A stretch of DNA of 8,601 nt from an uncultured Bacteroidota bacterium. Its GTDB lineage: Bacteria; Bacteroidota; Bacteroidia; Chitinophagales; Chitinophagaceae. The stretch is from contig CAIYVS010000217.1 of assembly GCA_903929655.1 (NCBI GenBank), positions 1 to 8,601 of the forward strand. Direction: 5' to 3'. The notes beneath the pieces are model-generated. The model saw only the letters and a list, made by a program, of their open reading frames with translations. It was not told the origin of the DNA and did no database searches. The position numbers and the translations under genes were made by a program. Within the stretch, counting starts at the first letter, position 1, and each line of letters starts with the position of its first letter. This document shows, piece after piece, positions 1 to 6,945 of this stretch.

Positions 1-446
1 GTCTGACCGTAACTTCCTAATGCAAAATCTGGGTTTAAATACTCTTCCAGCTTACAGCCTATTCCATACCTTTTTGCAATATTCTCGTCCTCAGTGAAAG
101 AAAGAAAGTGGCTTGTAGTCCATGGCTCTCTGACATGCTGGTTTATCAAATTTTGGAAAGGGGCCTTGAAAATCTTCTTACCAGTGCCGCCGTTCAAAAG
201 GGTAGTAAGAAATTGCCCGTGATCTATTCTTGCTTTAAGGCTCCGAATGCCCTTGGGATCTGAATCACCTCGGTATAAAATTGCTGGAATCATTGGCAAA
301 AAGCTAAAGCTGGCATCGAAAGTAAACCTTTTTAAGAGCGGACATACCTCAAAGTTTTTACAGCCGATTTCGCGTGTCCGCCAGATAAAATCCAAATGCT
401 GTATTTCAGCGTAAAATGTCCTGGAAAATGTTTTTTGAAAAAAAAG
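1..446 (-). CDS. Partial ORF, possible ADP-ribosyltransferase-like protein
   Basis: The minus strand is open from an in-frame stop at 447-449 to the window edge, so the C-terminus is missing. The first ATG is at 291-293 and gives 97 visible residues; a TTG at 393-395 is an alternative upstream start. Numbering from that ATG, residues 5-13 read ILYRGDSDP, which resembles the Arg motif at the start of cholera/pertussis-type mono-ADP-ribosyltransferases (LYRxDSRPP). About 50 residues later, residues 58-67 (WTTSHFLSFT) followed by EDENIAKRYG resemble the Ser-Thr-Ser strand and its following helix. The catalytic Glu motif would lie beyond the edge and cannot be seen. The family is inferred from motif likeness; the match is partial (SFT instead of STS), and other NAD-dependent folds or an unrelated protein are possible. 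I am fairly sure it is coding, much less sure of function. It is divergent from the 526-2122 gene pair. Confidence 0.5.
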
Positions 447-525
447 CTAAAAAAACTCTAAAATAAAGTCTAAAGTATAATAAAATTCTATAACTTTATT
501 TTCCCAACAATATAAAACTTGCTGT

Positions 526-1146
526 ATGACTGCTCGTAATTTTAAGCAAGACGAACTATTACTAAAAATTCTCAATAGAGAATTAGCGGAGCAGAATATA
601 TTAATAGACGTCGCCAATCGTCTAATTTTCAATATAATAAATCATCTCAACTACATCGAAGAATCAGAAGATGATGATCTATTAAAGATAGTTCTCAAAG
701 AAGAATTGGCAAAACAATATGCGATAAAAGCAAATGCCGACATGCAAATTTTTAGAATAGAAGATCACATTCAATTAATTGGGAACATTCCAAATATTGA
801 TATGCAGAAATTATCTAAAAAGTCTAAAAATATTGAACAAGAAAAGTCTAAAAACTACAAACCAGAACTAGGGTGGTGGGAAAAAGTGAAATTCATTTTA
901 AAGCTCAGGAATAAAATTTCTTCTATCAATCAAATTCTGGAGACCGCAGTAGAATTAGGGGAAAATTTAAGAGTTGGAACGGACGAATATAAAAAGGCCA
1001 GATCGAACTTATCAGCCGTATTGAAGACCTATAATGATAGGAAAGATCTATATCGAAAGAAATTGAATGCTGACGCCCCATTTTATTATTATGGTCTGCC
1101 AGAATGGTTCAATGATGGAGAATTTGGTGAAGAATATGTGCCTTGA
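526..1146 (+). CDS. Helical protein of unknown function
   Basis: The product has 206 residues and I do not recognise its family. It is predominantly charged and helical, with no signal peptide and no membrane span, so it is probably cytoplasmic. Residues 1-80 look like two or three amphipathic helices. Residues 95-112 are a Lys/Ser-rich linker (KKSKNIEQEKSKNYK). Residues 118-182 form another long helical stretch, possibly coiled coil. The C-terminus ends in an aromatic/acidic patch, APFYYYGLPEWFNDGEF. The gene is very AT-rich (18 G+C in 60 bases at 541-600). It lies 46 bases upstream of the DUF4062-like gene on the same strand, so the two are probably one transcript. A near-consensus -7 box (TAACTTTA, 491-498) lies at a suitable distance upstream, but no clear -33 element is visible. 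A partner or regulator role for the downstream protein is inference only. Confidence 0.8.
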   Translation: MTARNFKQDELLLKILNRELAEQNILIDVANRLIFNIINHLNYIEESEDDDLLKIVLKEELAKQYAIKANADMQIFRIEDHIQLIGNIPNIDMQKLSKKSKNIEQEKSKNYKPELGWWEKVKFILKLRNKISSINQILETAVELGENLRVGTDEYKKARSNLSAVLKTYNDRKDLYRKKLNADAPFYYYGLPEWFNDGEFGEEYVP

Positions 1147-1192
1147 CAGCTTATGTAACATCGTATTTTTTATATGCGCTTAAAATAGTTTT

Positions 1193-2122
1193 ATGGAGAT
1201 AAAATTACTTGCAAGGAATATAAGGCTCTGTGTTGAGGTGTATGTAAATAGTGAAGAGATAAACGGTAAAGCCAAGCTGGTTTTGAAGCAAATATTCTCT
1301 AAGGTTGAGAGTATATTTAAAGATAAGGCCTCAAAATTGACGCTGGAGGTTATGCGTGCGGATACAAATAAAAAGTCCGCCAAGATCATGAATACTTTTG
1401 AAGCCCATATTCTAAACTATTTGCAACAGGAGACCAGTTTCCATAAGACCATGAACTCACTCATCAATAACATAAATATCGACTATATTGTTGAAAAGAC
1501 GGTATTTCAAAAAAATAAAACGTTACGCAAGCCAATACAATGTGGTGAGATAGGCATAGTAATTGTTCATTCGTCAGACACAAAAGATGAAGCCGATGCC
1601 TTGAAGTACAAGCTACTTTGGGAATATAACAGAACATTTCTTTCGACCGTCGGGTATACTATTAGCACGAACTCTTGGCCAGATATCGCCTCGCAAACAG
1701 GCAATTTGCAAGAACTCATTTTTAAGACAATTTTTTCCAAAATAGATATTGTCATTTGTGTAATAAAACATAAATATGGCACTCCTTCATATTTCAATAA
1801 CGGGAAACGTCGTTTTGAATCGGGAGTTGAGGAAGAGATATATCACGCGCTTCAGAGAAATTCTGACAAAATATTGACCATGTTGTACATATGCGAGGAG
1901 CCCTTGTCTGTTTCTCTTGCTGATTCAAATGCTAAAGAAAAAGTAATCAACCTGCACCAAATACTTACTCTGTTAGATTTGTATAAAGATGAAATAGTTT
2001 TCAAATATTATTCAAATTCGGACGATCTTTTGCAAAAGGCGCTATCGGACCTTACAAGAAATATTAAGGATCATTTTGTACCGATTCAAACGTCCAGGTC
2101 AAAAAAGAGCGTTGCCGGTTAA
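1193..2122 (+). CDS. DUF4062/TIR-like Rossmann domain protein, putative conflict-system effector
   Basis: The product has 309 residues. Residues 1-115 are helical and unrecognised. Residues 118-292 follow the pattern of the DUF4062/TIR-like Rossmann domains found in STAND proteins and other bacterial conflict systems. There is a first hydrophobic strand (GEIGIVIVHSSDTKDEADAL, 118-137). A Trp motif follows (NSWPDI, 160-165). Next come a helix and the strand KIDIVICVI (183-191), leading into HKYGTPSYF and the acidic ESGVEEEIYHAL (209-220). The closing segment, FKYYSNSDDLLQKALSDL (270-287), resembles the usual terminal strand and helix. This family is predicted to bind or process nucleotides; no activity can be proved from sequence. 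Unlike typical members it carries no NTPase or repeat domains after the Rossmann domain. It is AT-rich and sits behind the 526-1146 gene, with which it probably forms an operon. A strong terminator lies about 190 bases downstream. Confidence 0.75.
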   Translation: MEIKLLARNIRLCVEVYVNSEEINGKAKLVLKQIFSKVESIFKDKASKLTLEVMRADTNKKSAKIMNTFEAHILNYLQQETSFHKTMNSLINNINIDYIVEKTVFQKNKTLRKPIQCGEIGIVIVHSSDTKDEADALKYKLLWEYNRTFLSTVGYTISTNSWPDIASQTGNLQELIFKTIFSKIDIVICVIKHKYGTPSYFNNGKRRFESGVEEEIYHALQRNSDKILTMLYICEEPLSVSLADSNAKEKVINLHQILTLLDLYKDEIVFKYYSNSDDLLQKALSDLTRNIKDHFVPIQTSRSKKSVAG

Positions 2123-2276
2123 GTGTTCCCTGTTTATTGGATTTTTCTTTACTTTTATCACGATAAGTAAGCCGATGTAAAGGTATGCGCTTTTCAAATG
2201 AAGTTCTTAAAATCAATCGTTTAAAAAATCGACCAAAAAATTAAGTAATTCAATATCAGGTAGTTACGAAAAGAAA

Positions 2277-2300
2277 TCGAATCCTAGTCACACTACTTGT
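2277..2300 (+). other. Possible tRNA 3'-end fragment (candidate attR site)
   Basis: The segment begins TCGAATCCTAG, like the T-loop and 3' T-stem of a bacterial tRNA. It continues TCACACTA, which could be the 3' acceptor strand plus discriminator base. The upstream bases do not pair with the T-stem (AAGAA instead of the expected CTAGG), and no other part of a tRNA is present, so this is not a functional tRNA gene. A hairpin terminator follows within 13 bases, as often seen after tRNA genes. Islands that insert into the 3' end of tRNA genes leave such a fragment at their far end. The match is short and could be chance; the implied acceptor 5' strand (AGTGTGA) would be unusual in starting with A. 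Confidence 0.3.
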
Positions 2301-2312
2301 AAAAAATATATG

Positions 2313-2349
2313 TATAGTCCTGGCCACAAGCTCAGGACTATATTTTTTT
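2313..2349 (+). terminator. Strong intrinsic terminator
   Basis: A perfect 10-bp stem, TATAGTCCTG (2313-2322) and CAGGACTATA (2333-2342), encloses a 10-base loop. Seven T residues follow at 2343-2349. It may end the transcript of the 526-2122 genes or be the native terminator of the tRNA locus suggested just upstream. The minus strand also has a T-rich run past the stem, so weak bidirectional use is possible. Confidence 0.85.
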
Positions 2350-2492
2350 CGGGCGCTCCCTCTTTATAAAACTTGTTTCTTTAATTCCCCATTAAACTAT
2401 TATAAAGTATTTGCCTGCCATTAGTAGTTATAATTTATTTTATTACATTTAGTTCAGACAAATCTATTTACCAAGAAAAAATTTATTGTACC

Positions 2493-4205
2493 ATGATAAC
2501 AAATAAAATATCCGATCAGCCGCTGCAGAAAATAGCACTCAGTTGTTCTGGCGGTGGCTATCGTGCCGCATCTTTTCACCTGGGCTCTATGTCCTATCTC
2601 AATCGTCATATTTATAATGGAAAGCCTTTACTGGAAAATGTGAAACTTATCTCCACAGTTTCTGGTGGCACCATTACAGGCGTAGTGTATGCATTGCACA
2701 AGCAGAAAGGGAAATCTTTCAGGGATATTTATCATTTCCTGCTCGATCAGTTGCATACGCTGGACCTGGTGAAAGGTGGCATTGAAAAACTGAACCCCGG
2801 CGCCTTGTGGAATAACACCCACAAACACAAAAACCTCATCAATGCTTTTGCAGAGCAATATGATGATGCTTTTACCAAAGGGGCTACTATTGCCGACCTT
2901 GACGGGCTCAACTCTCACCTGGAAGCCGTAGTGTTTAATAGCACCGAGTTTAATAATGCAATTGATTTCAGGTTTAAAAATATGGGCACGGGCTACTCGG
3001 GTAACTATTATATACCCGTGGGGCAGGATATAGCCGCCGAGATCAAATTATCGGATGTCATGGCTTCGTCAGCCTGTTTCCCCGGTGGTTTTGAGCCCTT
3101 ACTCTGGCCCGATGATTTTGTGCATGAGCAGGCCCCGCATATCAGCGAACTGAAAAAAAACAGCAAAGCCCCGGTAGGTATCATGGACGGCGGCATTTAT
3201 GATAACCAGGGTATTGAGAGCATACTGAATTATAAAAGCAAAAATGAGATACCTTATTTCGATCTCATCATCATATCCGACGTAGCTTCTCCTTATATGG
3301 AGCCCTATAAGCCTTTTGTGGAAACTAAAAAGAAAGGCTTTAATACGCTTACCCTCAAAGAGGTGAAAAAGAAAGCAGAGACGATCAGCAAAGGTATCAG
3401 TATGGGTTTATTGGTGTGTATTGCATTGTTTGCATTGTTGCCTGCTATCTGGCAGTATCCCAATAATATAGGTACGGGCCTTTCGCTGGGCATTGCCGGG
3501 GTCTTGCTGCTGCTGCTTATAGCCAAGATGATGGCAGTAGGCGCCATAAAGAAGAAGATAGCACAAATGCTGCACGCACTGGAGAAAAAGATACCTTCCT
3601 TTTATTTTAAAAAATTATCAAAACTTAAAATCGAGGAGCTCTCCGTGCATCGCGCCCAGCCGCTGATCATGGACAGGCTCAACTCTTTAGTTACCCTCTT
3701 AATGGATGTTTTCCTGAAAGTAGTAAGACGCCTTAACTATTATAAACTCTACAACAACAATAATTTTAAATACAGGCGCATATCCAACCTTATCAAAGAA
3801 CTTACCGAAATGGATTTTAATGCCAATGTATTGCGCAGGCAGCAAGACCAGGCAGCTGCAGGCAAGACACCCGATTTCAGTATTTTTAACGGTACTTATA
3901 ATGAGGTGGTTGGTACTGCCATAAAAGGGGTAGCAGAAAGCGCATCCAGCTTCGGCACTACTTTGTGGTTTACAGACGATGATAAACTAAGCGATATGCT
4001 GGACCAACTGATAGCTACAGGCCAGTTTACCATGTGTTATAACCTGATAGAATACCTGGAAAAACTGATCTATGATAAGGATAGCGGCTATGATGGCCTG
4101 GACCAGCAGAAAAAAGACAACTTGCAAAAACTATATAGCGACTGTAAGGAAGATTGGAAGCAATTTAAAGACGATCCTATGTTTATGGTAAAGGAATTGG
4201 GATAG
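2493..4205 (+). CDS. Membrane-anchored patatin-like phospholipase
   Basis: The product has 570 residues. The N-terminal 270 residues are a patatin-like lipid acyl hydrolase domain. The oxyanion loop is SGGGYR (19-24). The nucleophile is Ser57 in STVSGGT (54-60), and the partner Asp232 lies in MDGG (231-234). The family motif ASSACFPGGFEPL is at 191-203. First residue of the nucleophile elbow is Thr rather than Gly, a variation seen in larger patatin-like proteins. Both catalytic residues are present, so it is probably an active phospholipase or lipase. Two hydrophobic spans (about 303-320 and 327-350), separated by a short loop, form a membrane hairpin that leaves both ends on the same side, presumably the cytoplasm. 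Residues 351-570 are a helical region I do not recognise. No signal peptide is visible. It stands alone, ends at its own terminator (4253-4281) and converges on the gene at 4317-4910. Its base composition is clearly higher in GC than the genes to the left. Confidence 0.9.
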   Translation: MITNKISDQPLQKIALSCSGGGYRAASFHLGSMSYLNRHIYNGKPLLENVKLISTVSGGTITGVVYALHKQKGKSFRDIYHFLLDQLHTLDLVKGGIEKLNPGALWNNTHKHKNLINAFAEQYDDAFTKGATIADLDGLNSHLEAVVFNSTEFNNAIDFRFKNMGTGYSGNYYIPVGQDIAAEIKLSDVMASSACFPGGFEPLLWPDDFVHEQAPHISELKKNSKAPVGIMDGGIYDNQGIESILNYKSKNEIPYFDLIIISDVASPYMEPYKPFVETKKKGFNTLTLKEVKKKAETISKGISMGLLVCIALFALLPAIWQYPNNIGTGLSLGIAGVLLLLLIAKMMAVGAIKKKIAQMLHALEKKIPSFYFKKLSKLKIEELSVHRAQPLIMDRLNSLVTLLMDVFLKVVRRLNYYKLYNNNNFKYRRISNLIKELTEMDFNANVLRRQQDQAAAGKTPDFSIFNGTYNEVVGTAIKGVAESASSFGTTLWFTDDDKLSDMLDQLIATGQFTMCYNLIEYLEKLIYDKDSGYDGLDQQKKDNLQKLYSDCKEDWKQFKDDPMFMVKELG

Positions 4206-4252
4206 CATCCGGCACACAGAACTGAGTATAAAAAAGCGTGTTTTAGTTTTAG

Positions 4253-4281
4253 CTGCTTTCGTTTCCGGGAGCAGTTTTTTT
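4253..4281 (+). terminator. Intrinsic terminator of the patatin gene
   Basis: An 8-bp stem including two G-T pairs, CTGCTTTC (4253-4260) and GGGAGCAG (4267-4274), has a 6-base loop and is followed by seven T residues (4275-4281). It begins 48 bases after the patatin stop codon, between two convergent genes. Confidence 0.75.
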
Positions 4282-4316
4282 ATCTTTCCCCTTTATCTAT
4301 AAATCGGGTTAGCCTG

Positions 4317-4910
4317 TCAGTGGGTATTTAAAAAACTTTCCACATCAAATGTATCCCGCCGGGCAAGAATACTTACATTCATCCCATACAGAAAATTCTT
4401 GTCGTAATAATAGCCATCCTTTTCTTTAAATGTCTTTGCATCTGCGTCCGTTTTTTTAATGATATCATCTTTACTGTTGCGCACATAAACCCAGTTTTTG
4501 TCAATCGATACCTCTATGTCCAATACACGGAACGTTTTGGGATCTGCACCTTTTATTATTTTGCCGGAATAATAATTGTAATACACATGATTTTTATCTT
4601 TCGCGTAGCCCGATGCTAATACTGTGAAACTGGAAGCGTCAGCTGCTTTAAATATCTTTGTCCTGAAATAGACATGGTTTTTATCTTTCGAATACTCTGC
4701 TTCAATACACGTAAAACTTTTCGCGTCTGACCCTGCTATTAACTCATTAAACAAGTAAACCTTGTTGCCGCTTATTTTATAACCTTCGCATAAAGTATCG
4801 GTTGCCGCACCATGCACTGCCTGCGCATTGGCTGGCTTTGCTGACAAAAGAATCATTAGCATACTGCCTGCAATACCTATCTTATAAAAGTGCTTATTCC
4901 TCAAAAACAA
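4317..4910 (-). CDS. Secreted DKNYY-repeat protein
   Basis: The product has 197 residues. Residues 1-30 are a signal peptide: basic start RNKHFYK, a hydrophobic core, and a likely cleavage after AKPANAQA. The mature part is built of repeats of about 33 residues. Each has a GxDxxSF/TF element followed by a DKNxVYY-type element: SKDKNHVYF (74-82), AKDKNHVYY (103-111), SIDKNWVYV (135-143) and a weaker YYDKNFLYG (168-176). This is the pattern of the DKNYY family, whose function is not known. It is probably periplasmic or surface-exposed. It starts five bases after the stop codon of the PP2C-like gene and has no separate promoter that I can see, so the two are almost certainly co-transcribed. A shared role at the cell envelope is plausible but inferred from position only. 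Confidence 0.87.
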   Translation of the reverse strand: MFLRNKHFYKIGIAGSMLMILLSAKPANAQAVHGAATDTLCEGYKISGNKVYLFNELIAGSDAKSFTCIEAEYSKDKNHVYFRTKIFKAADASSFTVLASGYAKDKNHVYYNYYSGKIIKGADPKTFRVLDIEVSIDKNWVYVRNSKDDIIKKTDADAKTFKEKDGYYYDKNFLYGMNVSILARRDTFDVESFLNTH

Positions 4911-4915
4911 GTCTG

Positions 4916-6613
4916 TTAATTACTTTCTTTGTAACGTTGCTGCATAGATCCACCCACACGGTGGGTATCTTCAGTTATGTCCACATCTTTATCTTTTTTC
5001 ACCCATTTTGTAGTTGTCACCGTAGTTATCTTGGTCACCTTGATCACTTTTCTTTTACCTCCGTTATCGCTGTATATTTCCTTGTTATGGTGCCTTGGCC
5101 AGTGCTTATGTGCGCGCGGGTAGTTATTGTTTATTACTTCTTTCTTTATTACCACTTTTTCATTTGTTATGGCGGTGCTCAGTTTGTTGTTTAAAATAGC
5201 TATTGAGTCGCTCAATGCATTTACACGGTCTGCGCAAGAGTTGTCAGTTTCGTTTTGTGGCAGCATATTTACAATGGGCCTCGTATTAGGATGGCCGCTT
5301 GAATAAAGCCATGCACAGAGCAGCAGGAAAATGGCAATTAAAGACCCGGCAAGCAATTGTTGATAAAGCCTCGATCTCTTTTTGCTGCGGTACAGCGCAG
5401 TCTTTACCCGGCTGTAGTCATCGTTGCGCCAATCCGAACTGCGGGAACTGTGCCCGGAATAGGGGACAACGATGTGCCCTGAACTCCTGTGTGATCTTTC
5501 CTTGCTCATATGAGATTCGTGTTTAGACCTGTGAATTTCTTCTTTGTGTGGCGGAGGGCCTGCAGCTTTTTTGCCCTGCTCATTAACATTTATGATTACT
5601 TCAGAAATTTGCTCTTTTTCTATCCTTTCCCCTGGCTTTGCATGAGATGATGCATGCCTGGTCTCATGTTTTTCCTCCCGTGGCGGCGGGAAACGAGACG
5701 TATGCCTTATGTTTTTCTCCTGCTCTTCCACGTTTATCACCACTGCGGAAATGTCTTCCACATCCACCGTTTTGTTGTGGTCGGTATGCGAGGCCATATG
5801 CGGCTCATGATGCTCCTGCCTGTGTTGGGGCCTGTGTACTGGCGGTATGATCCTGCTCACTTGCTCAAACGCTTCCATTTTTATAATGGCTACCGATATT
5901 TCTTCATCCTCCAGTTCTCGTCTCTGCTTGTGTTTCAGGCAAAAATGATGCAGTGTGCTGTAATCGTTTATAGCAATAAGCTCTTTCAGTACCTCGGCTG
6001 CATTATGCGATTCTTTTTTTCTCAGCAACATGCGGCTCAGAAAATTGCTCGCCAGGATAATAGTATCTGTTTTGTCTATTACTATTGTTTTATTCTTTAA
6101 AAAATGGTTGTCCACCTTGCCCCTTAGCAATTCTTCGCTGTTCAGAAAATGCCTGTTGGTGTCTAAGGCATCAAACGTATCATAAGGAAAACATTCTATC
6201 GTCGCGTCTTCCTGCACACTGTTTCTAATGATGAATACATTGGAGTTCCCGCAGCTGATAATATCCAGCGTGCTTTTTTCTTCATCATACTGCACAGCTA
6301 TAATGCTGGCAGTGCCACCGCCCGGCTGTTTCTTTCTTTCTACATCTGCAACAGCGGGATCTTCATTATATTCAAATTTCGTCTGCCTGAATTGCTGTGC
6401 GCATGCCGCCATTGATGACAGGAATTCCGGTACACGAAAAAGAGGAGCTCTTGCAAATGTGCCGCTGATGATCTCTGCCCAGGTATCTGCCTTAAAACTT
6501 TCAGGCGAGCCCTCAGAAAGCACAAAAGATTTCTTTTCAGCATCCATATCAAACTTGTGACGGATGTTTTTATGGTCAGCCGTTTTGTGGTGCTGTAAAA
6601 TAGTGGTACTCAT
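4916..6613 (-). CDS. PP2C-fold pseudophosphatase with membrane anchor
   Basis: The product has 565 residues. Residues 25-246 match the outline of PP2C-type phosphatases of the DGATESFxxxxWA kind, but each metal-binding Asp position is changed. Residues 33-46 have SEGSPESFKADTWA (Asp to Glu). The GDS motif is CGNSN (121-125). The LAxD motif is LASN (187-190). The final DDxT motif is DEEIS (236-240). The GGGTA strand (98-102) is intact. It is therefore probably a binding or sensing pseudoenzyme. Residues 237-375 are a His/Pro/Glu-rich linker with three related units. Basic residues 403-415 precede one membrane span (about 420-438), so the N-terminal part should be cytoplasmic. The outer tail has a short coiled coil (about 459-492) and a basic region with TVTTTKWVKK. 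Transcription leads into the DKNYY gene. A weak -7-like TACATTTA lies on this strand at 6734-6741, about 120 bases upstream. The family call rests on motif order, not a database search. Confidence 0.8.
   Translation of the reverse strand: MSTTILQHHKTADHKNIRHKFDMDAEKKSFVLSEGSPESFKADTWAEIISGTFARAPLFRVPEFLSSMAACAQQFRQTKFEYNEDPAVADVERKKQPGGGTASIIAVQYDEEKSTLDIISCGNSNVFIIRNSVQEDATIECFPYDTFDALDTNRHFLNSEELLRGKVDNHFLKNKTIVIDKTDTIILASNFLSRMLLRKKESHNAAEVLKELIAINDYSTLHHFCLKHKQRRELEDEEISVAIIKMEAFEQVSRIIPPVHRPQHRQEHHEPHMASHTDHNKTVDVEDISAVVINVEEQEKNIRHTSRFPPPREEKHETRHASSHAKPGERIEKEQISEVIINVNEQGKKAAGPPPHKEEIHRSKHESHMSKERSHRSSGHIVVPYSGHSSRSSDWRNDDYSRVKTALYRSKKRSRLYQQLLAGSLIAIFLLLCAWLYSSGHPNTRPIVNMLPQNETDNSCADRVNALSDSIAILNNKLSTAITNEKVVIKKEVINNNYPRAHKHWPRHHNKEIYSDNGGKRKVIKVTKITTVTTTKWVKKDKDVDITEDTHRVGGSMQQRYKESN
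5504..5905 (-). repeat. Three-unit protein-coding repeat inside the PP2C-like gene
   Basis: Residues 237-251 (EEISVAIIKMEAFEQ), 286-300 (EDISAVVINVEEQEK) and 334-348 (EQISEVIINVNEQGK) are clearly related. Each is followed by a Pro-rich and His/Glu-rich stretch ending in a (A/E)SH-like element. The spacing is 49 and 48 residues. The first copy coincides with the last strand of the PP2C fold; the other two lie in the linker. Confidence 0.75.
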
Positions 6614-6945
6614 AAACCATTCACTTGTTTACATCAATTACTAATAGTTTTTTAAACTCTTATCTCTGAGATCCCCGAAGTGTTTCTGCCAGCATAAGAC
6701 AGAATGCAAATGTGTTTATGTAATGAAGAGCATTAAATGTACATAAAAAATAGCAATTCAAGGGTGTTTTTAGGTAGTTTATCACAATTTTGGGACAGGA
6801 GATGGCTGGGAATCAAGAGTTTTTGCGCTTTAAGGCAAAAGCAGGCCCTTAGTCAAATCGCTCCCGGACTTGTTCTGTAACAGTGGCAACACAAACAAAC
6901 AGCAGAAAATTGCAGATATTTGCCCTTGTCAATCCGCATTAAAAA
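6614..6945. other. Intergenic region between divergent genes
   Basis: These 332 bases separate the PP2C-like gene (-) from the small ribbon-helix-helix gene (+). I see no convincing gene. A 6-bp inverted repeat TTTTGC (6821-6826) / GCAAAA (6835-6840) with an 8-base gap is present, without a following T run. A -7-like TACATTTA for the minus strand is at 6734-6741. For the plus strand, GATATTTG differs from TAnnTTTG at one base and lies about 30 bases before the start codon at 6946. Confidence 0.5.

Larger units (their letters stand above)
2123..2492. other. Intergenic region with island-end features
   Basis: These 370 bases hold no convincing gene. From left to right I see about 150 AT-rich bases without recognisable structure, then a segment resembling a tRNA 3' end (2277-2300), a strong hairpin terminator (2313-2349), and an AT-rich leader for the patatin gene. 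That leader has a near-consensus -7 box TACATTTA at 2444-2451, but no TTTG element at the expected spacing, so I do not call a promoter. Base composition changes across this region from AT-rich to clearly higher GC. Confidence 0.7.

Noticed and set aside
447..632. Minus-strand 61-codon frame just upstream of the edge ORF and in the same frame
   Set aside because: It lies antisense to the 526 gene start and is separated from the edge ORF by an in-frame stop; there is no sign that the two were once one gene.
2200..2300. Complete tRNA gene
   Set aside because: Only the T-loop-like and acceptor-like 3' part is present; no D-arm, anticodon arm or matching 5' acceptor strand could be found upstream.
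4802..6100. Plus-strand reading frames of 70-148 codons opposite the PP2C-like gene (for example 4802-5194 and 5654-6100)
   Set aside because: They are antisense to a gene with clear domain pattern and internal protein repeats, are rich in Cys/Phe/His from reverse reading of that gene, and lack promoters.
6737..6880. Plus-strand 47-codon frame in the 6614-6945 gap
   Set aside because: There is no promoter or recognisable pattern, and this length is expected by chance.
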